From CAZKYP01 sp964556885 (GTDB lineage Bacteria; Planctomycetota; Phycisphaerae; Sedimentisphaerales; Anaerobacaceae), in contig CAZKYP010000049.1 in the NCBI GenBank assembly GCA_964556885.1, positions 1 through 19,181 of the forward strand: a stretch of 19,181 nt of DNA, given 5' to 3'. How positions within the stretch are numbered: the first letter of the stretch is position 1; the number at the start of each line of letters is the position of its first letter. Below, one piece after another: positions 1 to 7,881 of this stretch. The translations under genes and the position numbers were made by a program. Below the pieces are notes generated by a model, which was given only the letters and a program-made list of their open reading frames with translations, searched no databases and had not been told where the DNA came from.

Positions 1-156
1 CCGATAAGAATCACGGTTGGTAAAAAGGCCCTTGCCGAAGGCAATGTTGAGATCAAACTGCGAAGTGAGTCTGCGAGCAAAAGGATACCTGTCGATAAGG
101 TGGTTGGTAAAGCAACCGAGCTTGTAAAGTTGTTGAAAGAAAAACTCAATGCGTGA
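1..156 (+). CDS. proS: Prolyl-tRNA synthetase, C-terminal end (partial)
   Basis: Only the last 51 codons are present; the reading frame is open from base 1 and stops with TGA at 154-156. The peptide begins PIRITVGKKALAEGNVEIKL and ends in a lysine-rich helix. This matches the end of the class II anticodon-binding domain of bacterial prolyl-tRNA synthetases, where a strand of the type 'vGkk-la-g-vElk-R' is followed by 'vp-devv' and a final helix. The enzyme charges tRNA-Pro in the cytoplasm. No catalytic motif is visible because the body of the gene lies upstream of the window. Related anticodon-binding domains occur in threonyl-, glycyl- and histidyl-tRNA synthetases, so the assignment rests on this short match. 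The next gene starts 48 nt downstream on the same strand. Confidence 0.72.
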   Translation, partial: PIRITVGKKALAEGNVEIKLRSESASKRIPVDKVVGKATELVKLLKEKLNA

Positions 157-204
157 TGTTATAAACGAAACCGGATTAATCCCGGACGTAGAAAGGTGGG
201 TTGT

Positions 205-1086
205 ATGGATCCGAAAAAACTTTCCCGAAGGACTTTTATGCGGAATACGACAATTTTGGCCGCAGGTGCTGTTGGTGGGGCGTTAACAACTATGGGACAT
301 GCCGGACCTGCCGATGTAGAACAAGTTGTTAAGAATGGCAGAATCAAGCAGTCTGTCAGCAGGTGGTGTTACGGCGGAATCCCGCTTGATGATTTTTGTA
401 TGGCCGTTAAAAAAATGGGCATGACGGCCATAGATTTGATGGGACCGAACGATTTTCCGACTCTGAAAAAGCACGGACTGGTTTGCTCAATGATAGAAAC
501 ACATGGCCTGACTAAGGGTATTAACAGGACTGAAAATCACGCCGAGTGTCTTGCAAAGATTCGCTCGGCCATAGATGCCGCCGCGGAATACGGTTTTCCC
601 AACGTTATCAGCTTTCCCGGCAACAGGGAAGGCATGGCCGACGATGAGGGAGTAAAGAATGCCGTAGCCGCTCTGAAGCAGGTAGTCGGATATGCAGAAG
701 AAAAGAAAGTCACTATATGCCTCGAATATCTTAACAGCAAGGTGGACCATAAAGACTATATGTTGGACAATATCAAGTGGGGCGTGGATGTGTGTAAAGG
801 GGTCGGCTCCGAGCGGGTAAAGATCCTATACGATATATATCATGCCCAGATAATGGAAGGCGATATAATCCGCACGATTCGCACTTATAAAGATTACATC
901 GGCCACTACCACACAGGCGGCAATCCGGGCAGAAATGAAATCGATGATACACAGGAACTGTATTATCCTGCCATTATGCGTGCGATTGTTGATACAGGTT
1001 TCAAAGGTTATGTAGCTCACGAATTTGTCCCCAAACGCGATCCATTGACGTCTCTGGCGCAGGCGGTGCAGATTTGTGATGTCTGA
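205..1086 (+). CDS. Tat-exported TIM-barrel protein, sugar isomerase/epimerase family (hydroxypyruvate isomerase-like)
   Basis: The protein has 293 residues when started at ATG 205, which sits about 8 nt after AAAGG; a GTG at 196 is also in frame but lies inside that ribosome site. The N-terminus carries a twin-arginine signal: SRRTFM at residues 7-12, then a hydrophobic stretch rich in Ala and Gly to about residue 33. The rest is an AP-endonuclease-2-type TIM barrel. The usual metal ligands are visible: Glu174 (LEYLNS), Asp210 and His213 (YDIYH), His236 (HYHTGGNPGRNE) and Glu273 (AHEF). The layout resembles hydroxypyruvate isomerase and related xylose-isomerase-like enzymes, so aldose-ketose isomerisation or epimerisation in the periplasm is likely. 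The actual substrate cannot be read from the sequence. It lies 48 nt after proS and 2 nt before the DUF4416 gene. Confidence 0.85.
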   Translation: MDPKKLSRRTFMRNTTILAAGAVGGALTTMGHAGPADVEQVVKNGRIKQSVSRWCYGGIPLDDFCMAVKKMGMTAIDLMGPNDFPTLKKHGLVCSMIETHGLTKGINRTENHAECLAKIRSAIDAAAEYGFPNVISFPGNREGMADDEGVKNAVAALKQVVGYAEEKKVTICLEYLNSKVDHKDYMLDNIKWGVDVCKGVGSERVKILYDIYHAQIMEGDIIRTIRTYKDYIGHYHTGGNPGRNEIDDTQELYYPAIMRAIVDTGFKGYVAHEFVPKRDPLTSLAQAVQICDV

Positions 1087-1088
1087 TT

Positions 1089-1628
1089 ATGTGGGAGCTT
1101 AAAGATCCTAAGCCCGTTAAGCTCATAGTCGGCATTTTAGCGGCCGATAGCTCGTGTTTACAGGTGGCGATTGAAGCAATAGAAAAAGAGTTCGGCGCGA
1201 TCGATTTGGCAAGTGATATTTGGCCGTTTGACAAGACAGATTATTATAAGGAACAGGCCGGAGCATCGATATTAAGACAGTTTGTCAGCCTCGAAAAGTT
1301 GATCGATCCCGATAAGTTGTCGGAAATAAAACTGCAAACGAATGAGATTGAAGAAAAACTTGCGGGCGCTTTGGAACGGCCGTTGCCGAGGCCGGTCAAT
1401 CTCGACCCGGGAATAATCGAGCCTTCGAAGCTGATTTTGGCGACAACAAAAAACTATTCACATCGTATATATATCGGAAACAGAATCTATGCAGAGGTAA
1501 CGTTGATTTTCCATAAGGGCACATGGCGGCATTTGGAATATACTTATCCGGATTACAGGCAGGAATGTTACTTTGCTTTTTTTAATAAGGTCAGGGCAAA
1601 GCTGATCAAGCAGCTTGGCGAATTGTAG
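1089..1628 (+). CDS. DUF4416 family protein, function unknown
   Basis: This is a soluble 179-residue protein without signal or membrane segment. It matches the DUF4416 family over its full length. Typical blocks are KLIVGILAADSSCLQ near the start, the 'FGAIDLASDIWPFDKTDYY' block at about residues 36-54, RQFVSLEKLIDPDKLSEIK at about 64-82, and VNLDPGIIEPSKLILATTK at about 101-119. The most conserved part follows: NYSHRIYIGNRIYAEVTL, then a basic strand and TYPDYR. Acidic and histidine residues in these blocks could bind a metal or a phosphate, but that is speculation, as no function is established for the family to my knowledge. The ATG start lies 2 nt after the TGA of the TIM-barrel gene, so the two are probably co-transcribed and translationally coupled. 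Confidence 0.85.
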   Translation: MWELKDPKPVKLIVGILAADSSCLQVAIEAIEKEFGAIDLASDIWPFDKTDYYKEQAGASILRQFVSLEKLIDPDKLSEIKLQTNEIEEKLAGALERPLPRPVNLDPGIIEPSKLILATTKNYSHRIYIGNRIYAEVTLIFHKGTWRHLEYTYPDYRQECYFAFFNKVRAKLIKQLGEL

Positions 1629-1697
1629 AAATTTTCCGGTGTAATAGTTATATATTTTCTTGTAAGATGTGGAGCTTGTAAGGATTACGCGTTGTTT

Positions 1698-1703
1698 AAG
1701 GAG
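1698..1703 (+). promoter_or_regulatory. Ribosome binding site AAGGAG before the sugar-phosphate transferase gene
   Basis: A strong AAGGAG lies just after an in-frame TAA (1697-1699), so translation of the transferase must start downstream of it. The only usual start codon nearby is TTG 1721, which is 17 nt away and too far for good initiation. An in-frame ATT at 1712 is 8 nt away, the ideal distance. Either the rare ATT start is used, or this motif is not the true site. Confidence 0.5.
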
Positions 1704-1720
1704 TATCCGAAATTCAAGCA

Positions 1721-2821
1721 TTGATTGCATTATCGATTGTCCTTTTAGTCGGCCCGTTTGTTCTGTCGCTGGCTCTAACCGGCTTAGTCAGAAATTTAGC
1801 TTTACGCTTTGGATTTGTAGCGAAACCCGTCAGGGACAGGTTTTCAAGCAGGGTTGTTCCGCTTGGCGGCGGCATAGCCATATTTTTAACCATTTCAATA
1901 ACAATCCTCTCCGCAATCGCCGTAGTAAAATTTTTGGCCGCACCGGGCCACCTTGACTGGCTCGGCGAGTCCATACGAATTCACACACCGGGCTTTCAGA
2001 GCAGGATCGGGCAAATGCTGATTGTTTTGCTGGTTGTTTTGGTACTTTTTTTGCTTGGCCTTTGGGACGACAAAAGAAATCTCGGTCCTGTCTTCAAGTT
2101 GGTGGTCGAATTTGGTGCGGCGTTTTTCGTTGCGGTTTTGGCCGATGTCCGTGTGGAATTTTTTATCGAGAACAGGGTAATAACGTCTTTCCTTTCAGCC
2201 TGCTGGATTGTCCTGATTATCAACGCCTTTAACTTTCTTGACAATATGGACGGGGCCTCCGCCGGCATTGCCGTAATATCAAGCAGTATTTTATTCGTTG
2301 CCGCCGCTATAAACGGCCAGTTATTTGTGGGCGGACTGGCACTTGTTTTTACAGGGGCGCTGTTGGGTTTTCTGGTTTTTAATTTCCCGCCTGCAAAAAT
2401 ATTCATGGGTGACGCCGGTTCTCTTGTAGTGGGTTTCTTTGTCGCATTGCTGACTTTGCGGACGACTTACTATAACCAGGCTGAAAGCGGTTCATTCTAT
2501 CCGGTTTTCCTGCCTCTGGTTGTGATGGCGGTCCCGCTCTATGATTTTATCAGCGTGTTTACCCTGCGTATAAGCCAGGGTAAAAGTCCGTTCGTAGGCG
2601 ACACGCAGCATTTTTCCCACCGGCTGAAACGACGCGGCTTAACTGAGACGCAGACGGTCCTGACATTATACCTTGCCACCCTCTGCACGGGCCTTGGCGC
2701 GATTTTCCTGTATCAGGTCAATCTTGTCGGGGCGATTCTTATCTTCGTTCAGACTATCATGGTTTTATCAATTATAGCTGTCCTTGAAACCACCGTTAAA
2801 AATGACAGAACAACAGATTAA
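1721..2821 (+). CDS. Polyprenyl-phosphate sugar-1-phosphate transferase (WecA/TagO/MraY superfamily)
   Basis: This polytopic membrane protein of 366 residues transfers a (N-acetyl)hexosamine-1-phosphate from UDP-sugar to undecaprenyl phosphate, the first membrane step of an envelope glycan. The family motifs are complete: LGLWDDK (113-118 region, Asp116-Asp117), NFLDNMDG (171-178), FMGDAGS (228-234) and a cytoplasmic HFSHRL (297-302). The His-x-x-His-Arg form points to the WecA/TagO branch rather than MraY, which joins peptidoglycan precursors. About ten hydrophobic segments are visible. The sugar substrate is not readable. The start is uncertain: TTG 1721 is given, but ATT 1712 fits the ribosome site better and would add three residues. 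The gene overlaps the next by 20 nt if that gene starts at ATG 2802, suggesting one glycan-assembly unit. Confidence 0.88.
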   Translation: MIALSIVLLVGPFVLSLALTGLVRNLALRFGFVAKPVRDRFSSRVVPLGGGIAIFLTISITILSAIAVVKFLAAPGHLDWLGESIRIHTPGFQSRIGQMLIVLLVVLVLFLLGLWDDKRNLGPVFKLVVEFGAAFFVAVLADVRVEFFIENRVITSFLSACWIVLIINAFNFLDNMDGASAGIAVISSSILFVAAAINGQLFVGGLALVFTGALLGFLVFNFPPAKIFMGDAGSLVVGFFVALLTLRTTYYNQAESGSFYPVFLPLVVMAVPLYDFISVFTLRISQGKSPFVGDTQHFSHRLKRRGLTETQTVLTLYLATLCTGLGAIFLYQVNLVGAILIFVQTIMVLSIIAVLETTVKNDRTTD

Positions 2822-5129
2822 TCCGAATACATCCAAAAGCAAAAGCCTTATGTTCTTCGAATATGTTCTGTTCGGCTTATGCTTATCTGTTATTGTGCTT
2901 CGCACAACGTTTACCGAAGGGCCGACTGTAAAGTCCACTGCAATGTCGAGCAATGTCGGTGACAGTCTTTACAGTTTATCCGTGTCGTCCGTTTTGATAT
3001 TAGCGTTTGTCATGTGGGTGGTTTGGAGCTTTTATACCGGCAGATTCGTGTACAGATTTACCGGCATGGAGATTGGACTGTGCCTGTTTGGGCTCGCCGC
3101 TTTAGTCTCGGGCTTTGCGGCGACGGACAAACGGCTGGCGATTACCGATATTGCAGTATTTCTTGCGCCCTTATTAACGGCTGTTTTGCTCGTTCAGATA
3201 CTGGATTCGCATATAAAAATTAAACTGCTGTTAGTGGTCATAGTCGCCGTAGGTGTGTTATCGGTATATCAGTGCATCGAGCAGTTTGTTACAGGCAATC
3301 AGGTGATGATAGAGCAATACGAGCAGGACCCCCAGAGCATGCTTGCACCGCTCGGCGTGGAAACCGGCACCTTGCAGCATTTCCTTTTCGAACACAGGCT
3401 TTATACCAGAGGCGTTCGGGCTTCGTTCACGACCCGTAATTCCGCCGGCTCTTTTTTGCTGATTGCTTTTTTTGCTGCCATCGCTTTATTTATAAACTTC
3501 TCGAAAAATCGCGAATCGAAATTGTCCCGCCGCAGAAATCTTTTTGCCTGTGTCTTTGCGGGAGTATTCATATTATTGGGTTTATTGTTGACCCGCAGCA
3601 AGGGTGCGATTATCGGTTTGCTCTTCGCCGGCATGATATTCGTTATTTATCTTGGCCTCGGTAGAAGGCTGAAGAATTTTACGAGAATTGTCCTGATTGC
3701 CTTTATTTTATTGGTTATCGCCGGAGTTTTAATAATTGCCCGGTACGGATTGGAATACGACCACTTGCCGGGCGGCAGTTCCATGCTTGTCCGGTGGCAG
3801 TACTGGCACGCAGCGGCCAAAATGTATGCCGACCATCCGCTTACGGGAGTCGGACCCGGTAACTTTTCTGATTTCTATCCGCATTACAAGCCGCCCGAAG
3901 CATTGGAGTCCGTTTCGGATCCGCACAATTTCCCCCTTAGTATCCTGACTCAATACGGGCCTCTCGGCCTTGTTGCTTTTATCGTTATGATTTTCGTCCC
4001 GATGTGGAGAATGTCTGCTTCACCGGGCACTACGAAAGATTTGCATCAGAATATACAGGTAGAACCGACTTACAGAGTTATGGCTAAAATTCTCCTGATT
4101 GTTATATCGGTATTGTTGTTTGTAACGCGATTTTTATCGATGCCTGTGTCGATGGCGGATATGGCGGTAGCGATTTATGTGGTTATCAGGTTTTACGTAC
4201 CCCCCGTTGTTGTGTTTATTATCGGGTATCTGTACTTAACGGATAAGTTAAAAGATATCACTGGAAAACAATCCGAGATACGAAACGAGACGATTGCCGT
4301 GGTCCTTTTTTGTTCGGTTCTCGGTGTGCTTGTACATAATCTCATTGATTTTGCAATCTTCGAGCCAGGAGTCTTTACTCTCTTTTGGGCGGTAGTAGCA
4401 TGTCTGGTTGCGATAAACAGTTTCCGGAATCCGCAGCCTTGTCTGGTTCTGAAATCGAAGACTTTCCATAAAGTGCTGGTAACAGGTATTTCTTTAGTCG
4501 TAATCTGGATGTTCTTTGCTTTCGCTCTTGTTCCGGTAGCTAAAAGTACTGTCGGAATAATGAAGGCTAACCAGGCAATCACTCTCGGCCGATTCGACGA
4601 GGCTCATACAATTCTGGATCGGGCCGCTGCGGATGATTCCCTTAGTTCTGCGGCTTTATCTTTGAATGGACGATTGTATATGAGCCATTTCAGTTTGACA
4701 CAGGACCAGGATACCGGCCTGCTGATAAAAGCTGAAGACTGTTTCCGGGCCGCGATAAAACGAAACAATGTGGCATACAATAACTTCGAAAGATTAACGG
4801 ATGTTTATTGTAGGCTTGCGGAAGTATCGACATCGCCGGAAAAAGCCGACTGGCTGAAAAAGGCTTTCGATACCGCCATACTCGCGGTCGAACGTTACCC
4901 CGGCTGTGACAGGTTGCATTTCAAGCTGGCGGAAATCGCCGAACAATCAGGCAAAAAAGAAATCGCCGCAGAGCAGTATAAACTGGCAATCGATATAGAA
5001 GACAAATTCAGGCGGCAGTTTCGTCAAATTTATCCCGAGAGGGGGAAAATAATAAGCCGGCTTGGTGAAGAAAAGTACCGGCTTGCAAAACAGCGACTTG
5101 AATTTTTAACTCAACAGTCGCTTCAATAG
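2802..5129 (+). CDS. O-antigen ligase-like membrane protein (Wzy_C domain) with C-terminal TPR-like region
   Basis: The protein has 775 residues from ATG 2802; a TTG at 2784 is also in frame but lies deeper inside the preceding gene. It has about a dozen membrane segments. The O-antigen ligase/polymerase (Wzy_C) core covers roughly residues 195-400: an Arg-rich loop (RGVRASFTTRNSAGSF), then TRSKGA, then HPLTGVGPGN and a periplasmic loop containing DPHNFPLSILTQYGPLG, with the His expected for this family. After a further membrane block, a soluble tail from about residue 575 shows helical repeats of TPR type (NQAITLGRFDEAHTIL and similar). Such proteins join or polymerise undecaprenyl-linked glycans in the periplasm; a few act as protein O-glycosyltransferases. 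The upstream WecA-type gene likely makes the lipid-linked precursor. Its 3' end is 8 nt from the convergent yebC gene. Confidence 0.85.
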   Translation: MTEQQINPNTSKSKSLMFFEYVLFGLCLSVIVLRTTFTEGPTVKSTAMSSNVGDSLYSLSVSSVLILAFVMWVVWSFYTGRFVYRFTGMEIGLCLFGLAALVSGFAATDKRLAITDIAVFLAPLLTAVLLVQILDSHIKIKLLLVVIVAVGVLSVYQCIEQFVTGNQVMIEQYEQDPQSMLAPLGVETGTLQHFLFEHRLYTRGVRASFTTRNSAGSFLLIAFFAAIALFINFSKNRESKLSRRRNLFACVFAGVFILLGLLLTRSKGAIIGLLFAGMIFVIYLGLGRRLKNFTRIVLIAFILLVIAGVLIIARYGLEYDHLPGGSSMLVRWQYWHAAAKMYADHPLTGVGPGNFSDFYPHYKPPEALESVSDPHNFPLSILTQYGPLGLVAFIVMIFVPMWRMSASPGTTKDLHQNIQVEPTYRVMAKILLIVISVLLFVTRFLSMPVSMADMAVAIYVVIRFYVPPVVVFIIGYLYLTDKLKDITGKQSEIRNETIAVVLFCSVLGVLVHNLIDFAIFEPGVFTLFWAVVACLVAINSFRNPQPCLVLKSKTFHKVLVTGISLVVIWMFFAFALVPVAKSTVGIMKANQAITLGRFDEAHTILDRAAADDSLSSAALSLNGRLYMSHFSLTQDQDTGLLIKAEDCFRAAIKRNNVAYNNFERLTDVYCRLAEVSTSPEKADWLKKAFDTAILAVERYPGCDRLHFKLAEIAEQSGKKEIAAEQYKLAIDIEDKFRRQFRQIYPERGKIISRLGEEKYRLAKQRLEFLTQQSLQ

Positions 5130-5137
5130 AATCCGGT

Positions 5138-5890
5138 TTATCCATGGACACTATTTATTATTTCTTCCGGTATGTCGAAGTTTGCGTATGTGTTTTGAAT
5201 ATCGTCGTGGTCTTCGAACGCTTCCATTAATGAAAGTATTTTCCTGGCGGTGTTCTCATCGTTAATCTGAATGGTAGTTTGCGGTATCATCGAGATTTCA
5301 GACAGCTCGATGGCGATTTCTTTTTCCTGGAGTGTCTTTTTCAACTCTTCATAGGTAGCGGGGTCACACGTTATTTCGAATACTTCACCGACGGCCTGCA
5401 TATCATCGGCGCCGGCGCTTAGGGCAATTTCCATGAGCTGGTCTTCATTGGCGTTTGCGGATTTGACGGCGATGAGACCTTTTTTGGTGAACATCCAGTT
5501 AACACATCCGCTTGTTCCCAGTGAGCCGCCGTGTTTTTCGAATATTCTTTTTATTTCCGGCCCGGTTCGGTTGCGGTTGTCCGTCAGTACCTCAGCCATT
5601 ACAGCCACGCCGTGCGGTCCGTAGCCTTCGTATAATATTTCCTCGAAGCTGGTGCCTTCCAGGTCTCCGGTTCCTTTTTTTATTGCCTTTTCAATGGTAT
5701 CTTTCGGCATGTTTGCCGCTTTGGCTTTGTCGATTGCATATCGCAGGGACAGGTTTGCAGACGGGTCGCCGCCGCCGTTTTTAGCCGCCACTATTATCAT
5801 TCGGGATATCTTACTCCACATCTTACCACGTTTTGCGTCCAAAGCGGCTTTTTTATATTTTATTCCTGACCAGTGTGAATGACCTGACAT
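5138..5890 (-). CDS. yebC: YebC/PmpR/TACO1 family protein
   Basis: This 250-residue soluble protein matches the YebC family along its whole length, which is also the family's usual size. The N-terminus MSGHSHWSGIKYKKAALD and the following DAKRGKMWSKI are diagnostic, as are GPHGVAVMAEVLTDNRNR, GGSLGTSGCVNWMF and the late Met-Ile-Pro block (ISMIPQTTI). Members were first described as transcriptional regulators (PmpR). Mitochondrial TACO1 and bacterial YebC are also linked to translation, helping ribosomes through difficult sequences such as proline runs. Which role applies here cannot be told. A GGAG ribosome site (5896-5899) sits 5 nt before the ATG, and a strong promoter precedes it, so it is probably transcribed on its own as well as from upstream genes. 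In many bacteria yebC adjoins ruvC; not here. Confidence 0.95.
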   Translation of the reverse strand: MSGHSHWSGIKYKKAALDAKRGKMWSKISRMIIVAAKNGGGDPSANLSLRYAIDKAKAANMPKDTIEKAIKKGTGDLEGTSFEEILYEGYGPHGVAVMAEVLTDNRNRTGPEIKRIFEKHGGSLGTSGCVNWMFTKKGLIAVKSANANEDQLMEIALSAGADDMQAVGEVFEITCDPATYEELKKTLQEKEIAIELSEISMIPQTTIQINDENTARKILSLMEAFEDHDDIQNTYANFDIPEEIINSVHG

Positions 5891-5939
5891 AAATGCTCCA
5901 TATACGGTTAATTTTCAAATAATAATTAATACGATATAT

Positions 5940-5967
5940 ATTATAACTCGTTTCGCTTATATATCAA
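5940..5967 (-). promoter_or_regulatory. Sigma-70-type promoter for yebC
   Basis: Read on the minus strand, TTGATA (5967-5962) and a perfect TATAAT (5945-5940) are separated by 16 nt. The -10 ends about 50 nt before the yebC ATG. The surrounding 122-nt gap is very AT-rich and holds no gene. Confidence 0.6.
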
Positions 5968-6012
5968 AGCCCATATATTCGGATAATATTCGGGAAAAAA
6001 CCTGTTATTTCC

Positions 6013-6537
6013 TTATTTTGTCGGTTTCAGGAGGAATTCATTCAATAGACGTTTTCCTCCCGGGCACAGAAAGGTTACCTGTAAGATGTAGTTTTGGTTG
6101 AGGGCCGCATCGAAAGGCAGGTCGAACTCGTATGCCCTCAAAAAATCCCGCCAGTATTGATGATTTGTGACAGTATCGGATAAATCAATCTCCGGCCAGA
6201 GGATCACCCTCTTACCCTTGGGTTCGGCGGAACGAGGCGCATATTCATACAATTCGAAACGAAATACGCCGGGAGACTTTATCTGGGAGCCGAATGAATC
6301 AATCAAACTGATATAAAGATTTATATGGGCCTGTTGGGCGTCCCCGCCGTGGATGAATTCCGTCAGCGGCATAATGTCGGTTTTTATAGGTGCATAACGA
6401 ATATACAGGGAAAGTATGTCAAGGTCATTGCTGGTTTGTTCGGAGATTTCGAGGTTCCTCGTCGGTAAATTACAGCCGGGTACGAGCAAAATAAACGCGA
6501 ACAGAAGAATTTGAAATATTATAGCGGCTGTTCTCAT
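6013..6537 (-). CDS. Predicted lipoprotein of unknown function
   Basis: The protein has 174 residues. It starts with Met-Arg, a hydrophobic stretch and a lipobox ending Val-Pro-Gly-Cys at Cys22, so it is likely exported and lipid-anchored; Asn follows the Cys, which does not signal inner-membrane retention under the E. coli +2 rule. The mature part (about 153 residues) is soluble, mixed alpha/beta, and contains phrases such as LSLYIRYAPIKTDIMPLTEF, FRFELYEYAPRSAEPKGKR and a final 'YILQVTFLCPGGKRLLNEF'. The pattern of beta strands suggests a small beta-sandwich. I do not recognise a family. The ATG lies 3 nt after the ribBA stop, so it belongs to the pgsA-ribBA transcription unit, though nothing links it to either pathway. 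A GAGG about 10 nt upstream may serve as ribosome site. Confidence 0.75.
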   Translation of the reverse strand: MRTAAIIFQILLFAFILLVPGCNLPTRNLEISEQTSNDLDILSLYIRYAPIKTDIMPLTEFIHGGDAQQAHINLYISLIDSFGSQIKSPGVFRFELYEYAPRSAEPKGKRVILWPEIDLSDTVTNHQYWRDFLRAYEFDLPFDAALNQNYILQVTFLCPGGKRLLNEFLLKPTK

Positions 6538-6540
6538 AGA

Positions 6541-7881
6541 CTACAAATCCTCATCGAGAATATGACCGAGGCGATTTTTTTTTGTTCGCAAATATTTGAT
6601 ATTGTGCTCGCTGGGTTTGGCTTTCAGGGGTATCTGCTCGACAATCTTTATGCCATAGACTTCGAGACGATTTATTTTCTTGGGATTGTTGGTAAGTATC
6701 TTTATGTTACGTATTCCCAAATCGCGGCAGATTTGGGCTCCGATACCGTAATCCCGTTTGTCGGCCATAAAACCCAACTGCAGGTTGGCATCGACCGTAT
6801 CGAGTCCCTGTTCCTGAAGTTTATAGGCGCGTAATTTATTTTTCAGGCCGATTCCTCTGCCTTCCTGGCGAAGATAGATTAAAGCTCCTTTACCGGCCTT
6901 CTCTATCATTTTCAGTGCAGTTATGAGTTGATAGCCGCACTCGCATCGCTGGGAATGGAACAAATCACCGGTCATACATTCGGAATGTACACGCACCAGC
7001 ACTGGTTCTTCATGCTCGATGGGTACGCCGTTTTCGTCCAGCCGGCCAATACCTCCTTTGCACAGGGCCAGATGAGGTTCTGACGATGTCATGCTGTCAT
7101 AGCCTATAAGTTCGAATTCCCCATAATCCGTAGGCAGGTTGACACTGACCATGCGTTTGATTTGACTTTCACGCTGGAGCCGGTATTCGATCAGTTTGGC
7201 GATAGACACTATTTTTAGGTCGTGTACCTTGCAGAATTCGAGCAATTCCGGTACGCGTGCCATCGAACCGTCTTCATTCATTATTTCGCAGATAACTCCC
7301 GCCGGTTTCAGCCCTGCCAGGTGCATCAAGTCAATAGCACCTTCTGTTTGTCCCGCCCGTACAAGGACTCCGCCCTCGCGGGCACGTAAGGGGAATATAT
7401 GTCCCGGCCGTGAAAGGTCGCTGGATTTAGCGTTATCTGCGATTGCTTTTTGAATCGTTAATGCTCTGTCTGCGGCGCTGATACCTGTTGTAATGCCTTC
7501 GGCCGCGTCAATACTAACTGTAAATGCCGTTCCGAAGCGGGCGGTGTTGTCGGCTGTCTGGGGGTATAAACCAAGCGAGTCACATTTTTCAGTCGTCAGA
7601 GGCAGGCAAATAAGGCCGCGGCCGAATCTGGCCATAAAGTTGATAATCTGGGGGGTTACTTTCTCGGCGGCACAAACCAAATCACCTTCGTTCTCACGGT
7701 CTTCGTCGTCGACAAGAACGACCATTTTACCTTTGCAAAGGTCATCAAGGACTTCAGGTATTTCACTGAATTGTACTGTCATATCATTTTTTGGTATTTC
7801 ATTAAAGATCCCGGTAAGCGGGGATCCGGGAGCATTTATTTTCTGGTTTTCAAAATTCACCGGATTTTTCTGTTTGTTCAT
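6541..7881 (-). CDS. ribBA: Bifunctional 3,4-dihydroxy-2-butanone-4-phosphate synthase / GTP cyclohydrolase II
   Basis: This enzyme supplies both precursors of riboflavin: RibB converts ribulose 5-phosphate to dihydroxybutanone phosphate, and RibA opens GTP. With the start at ATG 7881 the protein has 446 residues. The RibB part shows the acidic metal loop DDEDRENEGD at 58-67 and, later, RPGHIFPLRAREGG. The RibA part shows the zinc ligands Cys302, Cys313 and Cys315 (HSECMTGD...RCEC), YLRQEGRGIGL at about 336-346 and DKRDYGIGAQ. Both active sites look intact. The start is uncertain: ATG 7881 overlaps pgsA by 32 nt, whereas ATG 7782 gives MTVQFSEIPEVLDDL, which aligns with the usual RibB N-terminus; the extra 33 residues resemble no domain. 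The lipoprotein gene follows after 3 nt. I see no FMN riboswitch. Confidence 0.95.
   Translation of the reverse strand: MNKQKNPVNFENQKINAPGSPLTGIFNEIPKNDMTVQFSEIPEVLDDLCKGKMVVLVDDEDRENEGDLVCAAEKVTPQIINFMARFGRGLICLPLTTEKCDSLGLYPQTADNTARFGTAFTVSIDAAEGITTGISAADRALTIQKAIADNAKSSDLSRPGHIFPLRAREGGVLVRAGQTEGAIDLMHLAGLKPAGVICEIMNEDGSMARVPELLEFCKVHDLKIVSIAKLIEYRLQRESQIKRMVSVNLPTDYGEFELIGYDSMTSSEPHLALCKGGIGRLDENGVPIEHEEPVLVRVHSECMTGDLFHSQRCECGYQLITALKMIEKAGKGALIYLRQEGRGIGLKNKLRAYKLQEQGLDTVDANLQLGFMADKRDYGIGAQICRDLGIRNIKILTNNPKKINRLEVYGIKIVEQIPLKAKPSEHNIKYLRTKKNRLGHILDEDL

Noticed and set aside
5120..5145. A shared bidirectional terminator in the 8-nt gap between the ligase gene and yebC
   Set aside because: I found no stable hairpin with T runs there; any terminator would have to lie inside coding sequence.
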